A DNA stretch of 64,000 nucleotides from Panacibacter microcysteis (lineage in GTDB: Bacteria; Bacteroidota; Bacteroidia; Chitinophagales; Chitinophagaceae), in NCBI RefSeq assembly GCF_015831355.1, contig NZ_JADWYR010000003.1, forward strand, positions 276,422 through 340,421, in the 5' to 3' direction. Shown here in pieces: positions 1-7,882 of the stretch. Within the stretch, counting starts at the first letter, position 1, and every line of letters starts with the position of its first letter. The notes beneath the pieces were generated by a model that worked only from the letters and a program-made list of their open reading frames with translations, was not told where the DNA came from and ran no database searches. Made by a program: the position numbers and the translations under genes.

Positions 1-1
1 C

Positions 2-40
2 GAAAAGTGGGCATGGTTCATCAGGAGCTACCTGAAATAG
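2..40 (+). CDS. 3' end of an upstream plus-strand gene (uncertain)
   Basis: The reading frame from base 2 ends in TAG at 38-40, just before a strong hairpin, and its codons are common ones for this window, so it may be the last 12 codons of a gene that starts outside the window. The frame from base 1 is a rival: it reads something like the tail of an alpha/beta hydrolase (MVHQELPEIV) but would run through the hairpin to a stop at 103-105. Too short to decide; no function is assigned. Confidence 0.3.
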   Translation, partial: EKWAWFIRSYLK

Positions 41-54
41 TTTGTGCATTTATA

Positions 55-84
55 AAGAAGGCTCGCCGCAGGCGAGCCTTCTTT
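55..84. terminator. Bidirectional hairpin terminator
   Basis: A perfect stem AAGAAGGCTCGCC / GGCGAGCCTTCTT with a 3-base loop, rich in GC at its centre and flanked by A and T runs. It lies between the plus-strand gene entering from the left and the end of the minus-strand acetyltransferase, so it can serve both. Confidence 0.75.
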
Positions 85-86
85 GT

Positions 87-536
87 TTACAGGCTTATGC
101 TGTAAAAAAGATCATTTTCTTTGCGCCAGCCATTCTTTTCATACAGTGCCTGTGCCGCCACATTTGTGGCGCCGGTCTGCAGCATCAGCCATTTGCTGTT
201 GGTGCTTTTACCGTGTGCTTTCGCAGCATCCAGTAACGCACTGGCTATGCCTTTGCCCCTTGCAACAGGCTCAATATAAAGATCGTTGAGTAACCATGTA
301 CGTTGCATGCCTACCGATGTAAAAATGGGAAAGAGTTGCGTAAAACCCACTGCATGTTCATTGATGAATGCAATAAGTATTACACTTTCTTTTAGCCGCA
401 GCCGTTCCGAAATAAATTCGGTTGCTCCTTTCATGTCAGAAGGCTGCTGGTAAAACATACGGTAAGCATCAAACATTTTTGCAACAATGGCTACATCGTT
501 GATCGTTGCTTGTCTTATGGCAGGTGCAGTATTCAT
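87..536 (-). CDS. GNAT family N-acetyltransferase
   Basis: A 149-residue protein of the GCN5-related acetyltransferase family, which moves an acetyl group from acetyl-CoA to an amine; the substrate cannot be told from sequence. The acetyl-CoA pyrophosphate loop is visible as ARGKGIASALL near residues 92-102, followed by the usual last part with LYEKNGW, where family members carry a conserved Tyr. Length is normal for a single GNAT domain, and no signal peptide is seen, so it is cytoplasmic. The start ATG overlaps the stop of the upstream OsmC gene by one base (TAATG), so the two are very likely translated from one message. Confidence 0.85.
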   Translation of the reverse strand: MNTAPAIRQATINDVAIVAKMFDAYRMFYQQPSDMKGATEFISERLRLKESVILIAFINEHAVGFTQLFPIFTSVGMQRTWLLNDLYIEPVARGKGIASALLDAAKAHGKSTNSKWLMLQTGATNVAAQALYEKNGWRKENDLFYSISL

Positions 537-952
537 TAAACCAGTTGAGCTTCCAGGGTAATATCAGTATTCAATAATTTGCTGATCGGGCAGTTTGCTT
601 TCGCATCTGCTGCACATTCATCAAATTTTTCCTGTGTTATACCGGGCACCTTTGCTTTCAGTACAATATGAGAGCCTACAATGGCACCTTTCTCAGGGTT
701 AAGATCAATCGTAGCAGTTGCTTCAAGCGAGTCTGCGGTAAAACCGGCAGCACCCAGTACAAAACTCAGCTTCATAGCAAAGCAGCCGGCATGTGCCGCC
801 GCCACCAGTTCTTCGGGGTTAGTACCAATGCCTTCTGCAAATCTTGAATTAAATGAATATTGTGTATTGCTCAACACACCACTTTGTGTGGTTAAGACTC
901 CATTGCCTTCTTTTCCTGAACCGTTCCATACGGCTGTTGCGTGTCTTTTCAT
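536..952 (-). CDS. OsmC/Ohr family peroxiredoxin
   Basis: A 138-residue OsmC-like protein. Family members reduce organic hydroperoxides with two redox cysteines. Both are present here: one in AAHAGCFAMKLS (about residue 57) and one in ANCPIS (about residue 120). The segment TNPEELVAAAHAGC is characteristic of OsmC rather than Ohr. It is cytoplasmic, as no export signal is seen. It forms a two-gene unit with the GNAT gene through a one-base stop/start overlap. A TAACTTTG promoter element lies about 44 bases upstream on the same strand. Confidence 0.88.
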   Translation of the reverse strand: MKRHATAVWNGSGKEGNGVLTTQSGVLSNTQYSFNSRFAEGIGTNPEELVAAAHAGCFAMKLSFVLGAAGFTADSLEATATIDLNPEKGAIVGSHIVLKAKVPGITQEKFDECAADAKANCPISKLLNTDITLEAQLV

Positions 953-995
953 ATATAAATTTTTGAGGCTGTAATTTACAAACAGATTGTATATG

Positions 996-1027
996 CAAAG
1001 TTATTTTTATGTGCCGGGCTGCAGAAC
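996..1027 (-). promoter_or_regulatory. Promoter for the osmC-GNAT unit
   Basis: On the minus strand TAACTTTG (1003 to 996) matches the Bacteroidota -7 consensus TAnnTTTG and lies about 44 bases before the OsmC start. No clean -33 TTG is visible; that position falls inside the outer arm of the dispersed repeat beginning near 1009. Confidence 0.4.
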
Positions 1028-1062
1028 ATGCATTAAGCTTTTGTTGCGTCGCACTCTTGTGC
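1009..1062 (+). repeat. Dispersed repeat copy 1, type B
   Basis: Outer arm with GCCGGGCTGCAG (1012-1024) followed by the core at 1043-1062, one base off the type B sequence GTTGCGTCGCACTCTTGTAC (A to G near the end). It lies between the divergent osmC and dehydrogenase genes. For all copies, plus orientation means the core reads GTTG...GTAC on the plus strand. Confidence 0.85.
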
Positions 1063-1171
1063 TGTAGTGCATATTGCAGCTACGATATTGCATATGCCGC
1101 CCACTTTTATGCAAGCTGCTTAGGGTTCATTGATGCAGCTGTAACGTTTCAGCAATAAATCCCCATATCGG

Positions 1172-1201
1172 GTGTTTACCGCGTTCAAATTTTTAACTTT
1201 G
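1172..1201 (+). promoter_or_regulatory. Promoter for the 2-hydroxyacid dehydrogenase
   Basis: TAACTTTG at 1194-1201 fits TAnnTTTG exactly, with a T-rich -33 region near 1173. The predicted transcript would start only about ten bases before the ATG at 1219, which is common in Bacteroidota. Confidence 0.5.
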
Positions 1202-1218
1202 AATAATAAGCACCTAAT

Positions 1219-2217
1219 ATGGAAAAAAGCAACCAGGCAATCAAAGTATTTGTAAGCAGTGTAATACCAACAGTCGGGACAGACCTTTTGAAAGCAGCAG
1301 GGTTTACTGTTTCTACCTGGGATAACCTTACACCAATACCCCGTAATATATTATTGGGAAAAGCCAAAGAAAGCAATGCGCTTCTTGCCACCCTTACAGG
1401 CAGGCTCGATGCCACATTTATGGATGAGTGTAAACATCTTGATGTTATTTCCAACTTCGGCGTAGGTTACGATAACATTGACATTGCCGCCGCCACCAGC
1501 CAGGGCATACAGGTAGGGAACACGCCGGGTGTGTTAACAGACGCCACAGCTGATGTTGCATTTGGATTAATGATCGCTGCATCCAGGAAAATGTTCTATA
1601 TGCACAAAAAGATACTGGAAGGAAACTGGAAACATTTTACGCCCACAGAAAATCTTGGCATCGAGTTAAAAAATAAAACACTTGGCATATTCGGTCTCGG
1701 CAGAATTGGTATTGAAATGGCGAAGCGATGTAAAGGCTCGTACAATATGAAAGTCATTTACCACAACCGCAAAAGAAATACTGCCGCAGAAGAATTATTA
1801 AATGCAAAATATGTCAGCTTCAGCGAGCTGCTACAGCAAAGCGATGTATTGTCAGTCCATAGCGCGTTTACAGAAGATGTACGTGGTATTTTTGATAAAG
1901 CTGCATTTGATCAAATGAAGCCTGCGTCAATTTTTATCAACACATCCCGTGGTGGCGTGCACAATGAGCAGGATCTTATAGATGCACTTAACAACAGGAA
2001 GATATGGGGCGCAGGGCTTGATGTTACGAATCCTGAGCCTATGCAGAAAGATAATCCCCTGTTGAATATGGACACCGTTGCTATACTGCCTCATATTGGC
2101 TCTGCCACAGAAGAGGCAAGGAATGGCATGTCAAGGCTTGCAGCAGAGAATATCATCGGTTTTTATCAGAACGGTAAGGTACCCAATCTTGTAAACCCGC
2201 AGGTTCTGCAGGAATAG
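1219..2217 (+). CDS. D-isomer-specific 2-hydroxyacid dehydrogenase
   Basis: A 332-residue NAD(P)-dependent dehydrogenase of the D-2-hydroxyacid family (glyoxylate/hydroxypyruvate reductase or D-glycerate dehydrogenase type). It interconverts 2-oxoacids and D-2-hydroxyacids. The dinucleotide-binding loop GIFGLGRIG is near residues 155-163. The three catalytic positions are visible: Arg in NTSRGGV, Glu in the DVTNPEP segment and His in LPHIGSAT. Length is normal. It sits about 30 bases upstream of the 5-oxoprolinase genes on the same strand and may share their transcript. The exact substrate is not determined. Confidence 0.88.
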   Translation: MEKSNQAIKVFVSSVIPTVGTDLLKAAGFTVSTWDNLTPIPRNILLGKAKESNALLATLTGRLDATFMDECKHLDVISNFGVGYDNIDIAAATSQGIQVGNTPGVLTDATADVAFGLMIAASRKMFYMHKKILEGNWKHFTPTENLGIELKNKTLGIFGLGRIGIEMAKRCKGSYNMKVIYHNRKRNTAAEELLNAKYVSFSELLQQSDVLSVHSAFTEDVRGIFDKAAFDQMKPASIFINTSRGGVHNEQDLIDALNNRKIWGAGLDVTNPEPMQKDNPLLNMDTVAILPHIGSATEEARNGMSRLAAENIIGFYQNGKVPNLVNPQVLQE

Positions 2218-2244
2218 CATTAGCTAACATATAAAAGCAACGGA

Positions 2245-2949
2245 CTGGAAAGAGAATACGCTATACACATCCTTGGTGATCATGCAGTCACGGTTTCATT
2301 TGGTGATGATATCGATGAAGACATCAACCGGAAAGTGACCACGCTTTTTCATTGTTTAAAGCAACAAAAGTTTGCAGGCATAACAGATCTTATTCCTGCT
2401 TATGCTACACTCACTATTGTGTATGACATTGTAACGATAGCAAAAGAACAGCAGGATATTGAAGGTTATTTCAATGCGATTGTAAACAAGGCGCTCACCG
2501 GGCAAGAAGTGCCTGATACCTTAAGTAGCCATCATGAAATACCTGTTTGTTATGATGTCGTTTTTGCTCCCGACCTTTTACTGGTTGCCCGAAAGAACCG
2601 GCTTTCCATAGCGGATGTGATCCATATACATGCCGGAAAAACCTATCGCGTATACATGATCGGATTTCTTCCCGGCTTTGCATATATGGGATCTGTGGAT
2701 AGTATGATTGCCACACCAAGGCTTGAAAAGCCACGACAGCACGTAGCAGCGGGAAGCGTTGGAATTGCCGGTTCGCAAACAGGTATCTATCCTGTCGCTT
2801 CACCAGGCGGCTGGAACATAATTGGCAGAACCCCGGTAAAGATGTTCAATGTAAACAATAGTGCTCCCTGTTATTTAAATGCCGGTGATACTGTACAGTT
2901 TGTGTCCATAAGCAAAACAGACTTCGAAGAATTAATCAACAAACGATGA
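2245..2949 (+). CDS. pxpB: 5-oxoprolinase subunit B (KipI family), no canonical start codon
   Basis: The KipI/PxpB subunit of bacterial 5-oxoprolinase, which with PxpC and PxpA opens 5-oxo-L-proline to L-glutamate using ATP. The conserved KipI segment is seen as GFLPGFAYMG, followed by PRLEKPR and GSVGIAGSQTGIYP. Codons upstream of the first in-frame GTG (2335) clearly encode the family N-terminus (LGDHAVTVSFGDDID), so that GTG is too late. The frame is open only from 2224, after a TAG at 2221-2223, and has no ATG, GTG or TTG before 2335. I place the start tentatively at CTG 2245; the true start could be another rare codon, or there may be a sequence error. It overlaps pxpC by ATGA. Confidence 0.8.
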   Translation: MEREYAIHILGDHAVTVSFGDDIDEDINRKVTTLFHCLKQQKFAGITDLIPAYATLTIVYDIVTIAKEQQDIEGYFNAIVNKALTGQEVPDTLSSHHEIPVCYDVVFAPDLLLVARKNRLSIADVIHIHAGKTYRVYMIGFLPGFAYMGSVDSMIATPRLEKPRQHVAAGSVGIAGSQTGIYPVASPGGWNIIGRTPVKMFNVNNSAPCYLNAGDTVQFVSISKTDFEELINKR

Positions 2950-3932
2950 GCATTCGCATGCTAAAGTCAGGCCTGTTCGATACGGTACAGGATATGGGGC
3001 GCTATGGTTATCAGCACCTCGGTGTAAATCCCGGAGGTGTAATGGACCCTGCCGCCGCGTCTATTGCTAATATACTCGTTGGTAAGAATATGCATACGCC
3101 TGTAATAGAAATGCATTTCCCGGCCGCTTCGTTTCTTTTTGAAGAAGATTGCCTGGTTGCATTAAGCGGCGGCGATTTTGGTGCGCATATCAATGAACAG
3201 CCTGTGCCATTGAATACCGCGATACTTGCAGGGAGGCAATCCGTACTCACTTTCAGGAATTATCGTTCAGGTGCAAGGGTATATCTGTCGGTGCAGGGTA
3301 AACTAAATGCAGATGCGTGGCTGGGAAGCTACAGTACAAACACTGCATTAGCGGTTGGCGGGTATAATGGCAGGCGTTTGCAAAAGAATGATGTACTGGT
3401 TTTGCGTGGTGAACGGACAATGGCTACAGCAATGGAGCCTTCTGCTGTAATCATTATACCAATAACCATCGATACCGCTGAATTTTATGCCAGTGATAAC
3501 AAAATATGTTGTTTGCAGGGAAAAGACTTTTATGCGCTGGGCGATGCAAGTAAAGAAGCCTTGATGCATAACGGTTTTACAATTACCCGGCAGAGTGATC
3601 GTATGGGTTACAGGTTGCAGGGTAACCTTCCTGCGCATACCACGCAAGCAACAACGATATCATCCGGCGTTACAAAATGAGCGGTGCAGCTTTTACCAAA
3701 CGGGGAACTTGTTGTGTTAATGGCAGACCATCAGACAACGGGTGGCTATCCTGTTGTTGCACATGTATGCAGCAGCCATATTGCTTTACTGTCGCAAATG
3801 CAGCCGGGTGCAGTTATCTGTTTTTCTTTCACCGGTATTGCGAATGCGCATGCACTTTTTATGCAACAGCAATCAAGGTTACATGTGTTGCAAGAGCAAT
3901 GCATGATACAACTGAAACATTTTTTTTTATAA
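2946..3932 (+). pseudogene. pxpC: 5-oxoprolinase subunit C (KipA family), interrupted by an in-frame TGA
   Basis: The KipA/PxpC subunit (biotin-dependent-carboxylase-like domain) of 5-oxoprolinase. Residues 1-244 show the family start (SGLFDTVQDMGRYGYQHLGV, GGVMDPAAASIAN) and RQSDRMGYRLQG near the end. The frame then meets TGA at 3678-3680 and continues in the same frame for 84 codons with the expected C-terminal core (LPNGELVVLMADHQTTGGYPVVA). The family usually has Gly after GVTP at this place, so one G-to-T change (GGA to TGA) would explain it. TGA serves as the normal stop of pxpB next door, so reassignment is unlikely. It is either a true nonsense mutation, a sequence error, or rare readthrough. 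It begins inside the pxpB stop and ends one base before pxpA. Confidence 0.85.
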
Positions 3933-3933
3933 T

Positions 3934-4674
3934 ATGCTCTCAATAGATGTTAACTGCGATCTGGGGGAAGGTATGCCCGGTGAAGATTTACTGATGTCTC
4001 ATGTAAGCTCTGTTAATATAGCCTGTGGTTATCATGCAGGCGATGCCTTAACAATGGAGCAAACTATTCGTATGGCGTTGCAGCACAACGTGGCCATTGG
4101 CGCTCACCCCGGTTTCGATGATAAACAAAATTTTGGCCGCGCAGAGATATGGCTTACAGATAAAGGATATTATGATCTTGTTTTTACACAGCTCGAAATA
4201 TTGCAGCAGCAGCTTCTGAAACAAGGTGCATCTATGCAGCATGTAAAACCTCACGGCGCATTGTACAATATGAGTGCGGGCAATGAACGTATTGCAGCAA
4301 TTATTGCCGCAGCAGTAAAAGACTTTGATGACAGACTTATTCTTTATGGGCTTAGCAACAGCCATTCTGTTAAGGCAGCGGAGAAAGCCGGTTTACGTAC
4401 TGCGGCCGAAGTTTTCGCAGACAGAACATACACCGCAGATGGCAGTTTAACACCACGCACACAGCACGGAGCAGTTATTACTGACGTGCAAACAATGCAG
4501 CGGCATGTTTTGCAAATGGTGTTACAACAGGCTGTTACTACTACAGATGGAAGCCTAGTGCCGGTTAAGGCGCAAACGATTTGTGTACATGGAGATGGCG
4601 ATCACGCGGTGGCGTTTGCGCAGGCGATCAACAGTTATTTGCAACAAAATGGCCTAGCGATCAGGTGTTTGTAG
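3934..4674 (+). CDS. pxpA: 5-oxoprolinase subunit A (LamB/YcsF family)
   Basis: A 246-residue LamB/YcsF protein, PxpA of the 5-oxoprolinase complex in the cytoplasm. The family start is textbook: DVNCDLGEG, then VNIACGYHAGD, and NVAIGAHPGFDD and VKPHGALYN further on, which contain the conserved acidic and His residues of this polysaccharide-deacetylase-like fold. Length is as usual. It follows pxpC by one base, so the order is pxpB-pxpC-pxpA. If the TGA in pxpC is real, the complex would be broken while this subunit stays intact. Confidence 0.93.
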   Translation: MLSIDVNCDLGEGMPGEDLLMSHVSSVNIACGYHAGDALTMEQTIRMALQHNVAIGAHPGFDDKQNFGRAEIWLTDKGYYDLVFTQLEILQQQLLKQGASMQHVKPHGALYNMSAGNERIAAIIAAAVKDFDDRLILYGLSNSHSVKAAEKAGLRTAAEVFADRTYTADGSLTPRTQHGAVITDVQTMQRHVLQMVLQQAVTTTDGSLVPVKAQTICVHGDGDHAVAFAQAINSYLQQNGLAIRCL

Positions 4675-4798
4675 AATGGACTTTAGCAGCGTGTAGAACG
4701 AAGCAAATGCAGTTGTAGTATAATTATTACAAAAATTTATTCTTTCATAAAAGACGGTAAAGTTTAATTGATTCTTAGGTGGCTTAGTGTTTTTTTAA

Positions 4799-4830
4799 TT
4801 GTATAGCCAGTACAGGCTATATTAACTTTA
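4799..4830 (+). promoter_or_regulatory. Promoter with an internal palindrome
   Basis: TTG at 4799-4801 and TAACTTTA at 4823-4830 are spaced 21 bases apart, close to the Bacteroidota consensus. The spacer holds a perfect 7-base inverted repeat, TATAGCC (4802-4808) and GGCTATA (4815-4821), which could be an operator. It serves the small gene starting at 4878. Confidence 0.4.
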
Positions 4831-4877
4831 AGTTATTGAAAAAACCGAATCCAATCATCTATTAAAAACCGTGTGTT

Positions 4878-5237
4878 ATGCAACAAGAAGTTATCACCAA
4901 TCCATTCCGAATCCAGTACTATGATTACTCCTGGAACGACATCAGAGAAATGGTAAATACCATGGTAGCCAGGCAGCCTAAACGTTACCGCCTTGCTTAT
5001 CACAATGATTACTACCAGAAAATTATTTTACTGATCAATCTTCACCCAACTTTCGATATTCAACACGCCAACCTTATTTATATTTCCAAGATTGATGCAG
5101 AGCCACAATCGAGCCTGTTGATCTACGAAACAAAAAAATACGATGGCGATATTACAAACATCAGGGATTACCAGAGAGGAACAACCTGCATGCAGGAATT
5201 CTCGAATGATCTCTTTCTTGTAAATCACGTGAACTAA
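4878..5237 (+). CDS. Hypothetical protein, 119 aa
   Basis: I do not recognise this protein. It has no signal peptide or membrane segment and looks like a small soluble protein rich in Tyr, Asn, Asp and Ile, with a few charged stretches (RQPKRYR, ETKKYDGD). It has its own candidate promoter 48 bases upstream and a hairpin with a T run 40 bases downstream, so it looks like a single-gene transcript. Codon use resembles the neighbours, which supports it being real. Confidence 0.7.
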   Translation: MQQEVITNPFRIQYYDYSWNDIREMVNTMVARQPKRYRLAYHNDYYQKIILLINLHPTFDIQHANLIYISKIDAEPQSSLLIYETKKYDGDITNIRDYQRGTTCMQEFSNDLFLVNHVN

Positions 5238-5278
5238 TTTGTTTGAAATAGCTGCTTAACCCCCAAAGCAACCAACAT

Positions 5279-5320
5279 AAGCACGGCAACTGTATTTTAC
5301 TTTTGTTTCGTGCTTTTTTT
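5279..5320 (+). terminator. Terminator after the 119-aa gene
   Basis: AAGCACG (5279-5285) pairs with CGTGCTT (5309-5315), followed directly by a T run. The loop is long (23 bases), so this is weaker than the other terminators in the window. Confidence 0.45.
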
Positions 5321-5440
5321 ATGCATGTTTGTTTCTTCTTTTTTACTTTATTGCATGCTGCAACGATGTTCTTGTAAGACTGATTGTTACCGAATGGTGG
5401 TGGGTTAAACTGATCGCCGCAGCTGCCATGTAAACCGAAC

Positions 5441-5494
5441 GTACAAGTGAGTGACACAACAGGTGATGCCATAAAAAACTGCTGCCGGGTACAT
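5441..5494 (-). repeat. Dispersed repeat copy 2, type A
   Basis: Core GTACAAGTGAGTGACACAAC at 5441-5460, then the outer arm ending near GCTGCCGGGTACAT. It lies between the convergent ends of the 119-aa gene and lepA. Apart from this copy and the terminator, the 350-base spacer shows nothing. Confidence 0.9.
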
Positions 5495-5588
5495 TATTTT
5501 TCTTTTGCAGAAAAACATTCAACACCGCTACATAAAAAAACTGGCAGCATGTTCATTGCGCCGGTTTTGATATAAAATATTATCGCAT

Positions 5589-7373
5589 TTAATCGAGTTT
5601 CAGCACTGCTAGGAAGGCTTCCTGCGGTACTTCCACATTGCCAATCTGGCGCATGCGTTTCTTACCTTCTTTTTGTTTCTCGAGCAGCTTACGTTTACGG
5701 CTGATATCGCCACCATAACATTTCGCGGTTACATCTTTACGCATAGCGCTGATGTTTTCGCGTGCAATAACTTTTGCGCCGATGGCAGCCTGTATGGCAA
5801 TCTGGAACTGCTGTCTTGGCAATAACTCTTTCAGTTTTTCGCAAAGCTTGCGCCCAAAATCCTGTGCGCGGCTGCGGTGTATGAGTGCACTGAGCGCATC
5901 TACTTTATCGCTGTTGAGCAGGATATCCATTTTTACAATGTCTGCCTCGCGGTAGCCGATGGGTGAGTAGTCAAAAGAAGCGTAGCCGCGTGTCTGGCTT
6001 TTGAGTTTATCATAAAAGTCAAACACGATTTCGGTTAAAGGCATCTCGAAAATCAGCTCTACACGTGTTAGTGTAAGATAACTTTGGTTTATAAGAATGC
6101 CGCGCTTGCCAAGGCAGAGCGTCATGATATTGCCGATATAATCCGGCAGGGTAATAATCTGCGCTTTGATGAATGGTTCCTCGATCCTGTCAAGCTTTGT
6201 TGGATCGGGCATTTCAGCGGGGTTGTTGACAATAAATTTATCGCCTTTGGAAGTGTAGGCGATGAAGCTCACGTTTGGAACGGTTGTGATGACCGTTTGG
6301 TTAAACTCACGTTCCAGCCGTTCCTGGATGATTTCCATGTGCAGCAGCCCAAGAAATCCGCAACGGAAACCAAAGCCAAGGGCCTGCGAGGTTTCGAGCT
6401 CAAAGGTGAGTGAAGCATCATTCAACTGCAGTTTTTCCATGCAATCCCGCAGTTCTTCAAACTCATCGGTATTAACGGGGAAGATACCTGCGAATACCAT
6501 TGGCTTTACTTCTTCGAAGCCTTTGATCATTGGCGCCGGGTTGGCAGCCAGTGTAATGGTATCGCCCACTTTTACTTCTTTGGCTACTTTTATACCGGTA
6601 ATAATGTAGCCCACATCTCCGCATTTTACTTCACTCTTTGGCGTCATACTAAGTTTTAGTACACCCACCTCATCAGCAAAATATTCTTCGCCCGTGGAAA
6701 CAAACTGAATTTTATCGCCTTTTTTTATGCTGCCATTGAGAATACGATAATAAACGATGATACCCCGAAAACTGTTGAAAACACTGTCGAAGATCAGCGC
6801 CTGCAAAGGCCCGTCTTCATTGCCTTTTGGAGATGGAATACGTTCTACGATGGCTTCGAGTATACCTTCTATACCGATGCCTGATTTGCCGCTTGCGAGC
6901 AATATCTCGTTTTCTTTACAGCCAATCAGGTCCATGATCTGGTCTTTTACTTCAGGAATCATGGCGCCATCCATATCGATCTTATTGATCACCGGAATGA
7001 TCTCCAGATTATTATCGAGCGCCAGGTAAAGATTACTGATGGTTTGGGCCTGTATACCCTGCGATGCATCAACCAGCAGCAGCGCGCCTTCACACGCGGC
7101 AAGCGCACGGCTAACTTCGTAGCTAAAGTCTACGTGGCCCGGTGTATCAATGAGGTTAAGAATATATTCCTGTCCTTTATGAAAATAGTTGATCTGAATA
7201 GCGTGGCTCTTAATAGTGATCCCTTTCTCTCTTTCAAGATCCATATCATCAAGTACCTGGTCCATCATCTGCCGTTCTGTAATCGTTTTGGTATGCTCCA
7301 GTAACCGGTCGGCCAGGGTACTCTTCCCATGATCAATGTGCGCAATTATGCAAAAATTCCTGATTTGCTTCAT
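5589..7373 (-). CDS. lepA: Elongation factor 4 (LepA)
   Basis: A 594-residue translational GTPase, EF4/LepA, which acts on ribosomes and is thought to help in initiation, back-translocation or stalled states. G1 is AHIDHGKST at residues 11-19, the switch region shows [10 protein letters not shown], and G3 is DTPGH; NKID is G4. The C-terminal LepA-specific domain is present and ends with basic [15 protein letters not shown] and [11 protein letters not shown]. Length is the family norm (about 600). It is monocistronic by position, with an upstream TATCTTTG promoter element. Confidence 0.97.
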   Translation of the reverse strand: MKQIRNFCIIAHIDHGKSTLADRLLEHTKTITERQMMDQVLDDMDLEREKGITIKSHAIQINYFHKGQEYILNLIDTPGHVDFSYEVSRALAACEGALLLVDASQGIQAQTISNLYLALDNNLEIIPVINKIDMDGAMIPEVKDQIMDLIGCKENEILLASGKSGIGIEGILEAIVERIPSPKGNEDGPLQALIFDSVFNSFRGIIVYYRILNGSIKKGDKIQFVSTGEEYFADEVGVLKLSMTPKSEVKCGDVGYIITGIKVAKEVKVGDTITLAANPAPMIKGFEEVKPMVFAGIFPVNTDEFEELRDCMEKLQLNDASLTFELETSQALGFGFRCGFLGLLHMEIIQERLEREFNQTVITTVPNVSFIAYTSKGDKFIVNNPAEMPDPTKLDRIEEPFIKAQIITLPDYIGNIMTLCLGKRGILINQSYLTLTRVELIFEMPLTEIVFDFYDKLKSQTRGYASFDYSPIGYREADIVKMDILLNSDKVDALSALIHRSRAQDFGRKLCEKLKELLPRQQFQIAIQAAIGAKVIARENISAMRKDVTAKCYGGDISRKRKLLEKQKEGKKRMRQIGNVEVPQEAFLAVLKLD

Positions 7374-7394
7374 CCGTATTTTTTAATAATGCGG

Positions 7395-7402
7395 CAAAGA
7401 TA
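7395..7402 (-). promoter_or_regulatory. -7 promoter element for lepA
   Basis: TATCTTTG on the minus strand, 22 bases before the lepA ATG and followed by GCCGCA, just as at the glyA promoter. The -33 element is not clear. Confidence 0.45.
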
Positions 7403-7597
7403 ATCATTGGATAATGTTAATCTGAAGAATTCGTATTACCTTCACAGTAACACCAGGTTGAAACGGGCTTTTCTTCATATTACAAATAATAATAAATTAC
7501 AGATTGCTGATTATATGATTTTTACGTGCTGTTTCAGTACGTTTGATAATTCGTGCTAATGAGAATGGAAATTGTTTACGAGCAAAACTGAAACTGA

Positions 7598-7882
7598 ATG
7601 GATTATTTTCTGCAATTACTGGAATATATTATGTGCTACCTGCACATACTTACAGCGGTGCTTATTCTCCTGAAAGCTGTTCTCGCATTTAGAAACCGTG
7701 GCGGTAATATACCTGCCATTGTTACCAGCTTCTTTCGCTTTTATTCCAAAAGCGATTTTTATATGAGTACCAATAAGGACCGCAAAGAATACATGCTTGC
7801 AAACAATATCATTAATATTTACGTGTACACCTGGGTGTTCCTCACCGTTATATTTTTTGTTGTTTTTCACCGGTTTTGTTAA
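7598..7882 (+). CDS. Small membrane protein, 94 aa
   Basis: Unrecognised. It has two likely transmembrane helices, about residues 10-32 (IMCYLHILTAVLILLKAVLAF) and 74-92 (YVYTWVFLTVIFFVVFHRF), joined by a charged loop (YSKSDFYMSTNKDRKEY). This shape suits a small inner-membrane protein. Its last 35 bases overlap the 3' end of the convergent glycosyltransferase gene. No clear ribosome-binding site or promoter is visible in the 224-base spacer shared with lepA, so the call rests on the open frame and the membrane pattern. Confidence 0.6.
   Translation: MDYFLQLLEYIMCYLHILTAVLILLKAVLAFRNRGGNIPAIVTSFFRFYSKSDFYMSTNKDRKEYMLANNIINIYVYTWVFLTVIFFVVFHRFC

Noticed and set aside
3678..3680. TGA read as an amino acid (UGA to Gly code change)
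   Set aside because: The directly upstream pxpB gene and others (for example the helicase) end with TGA as a normal stop, and the window otherwise has standard Bacteroidota genes.
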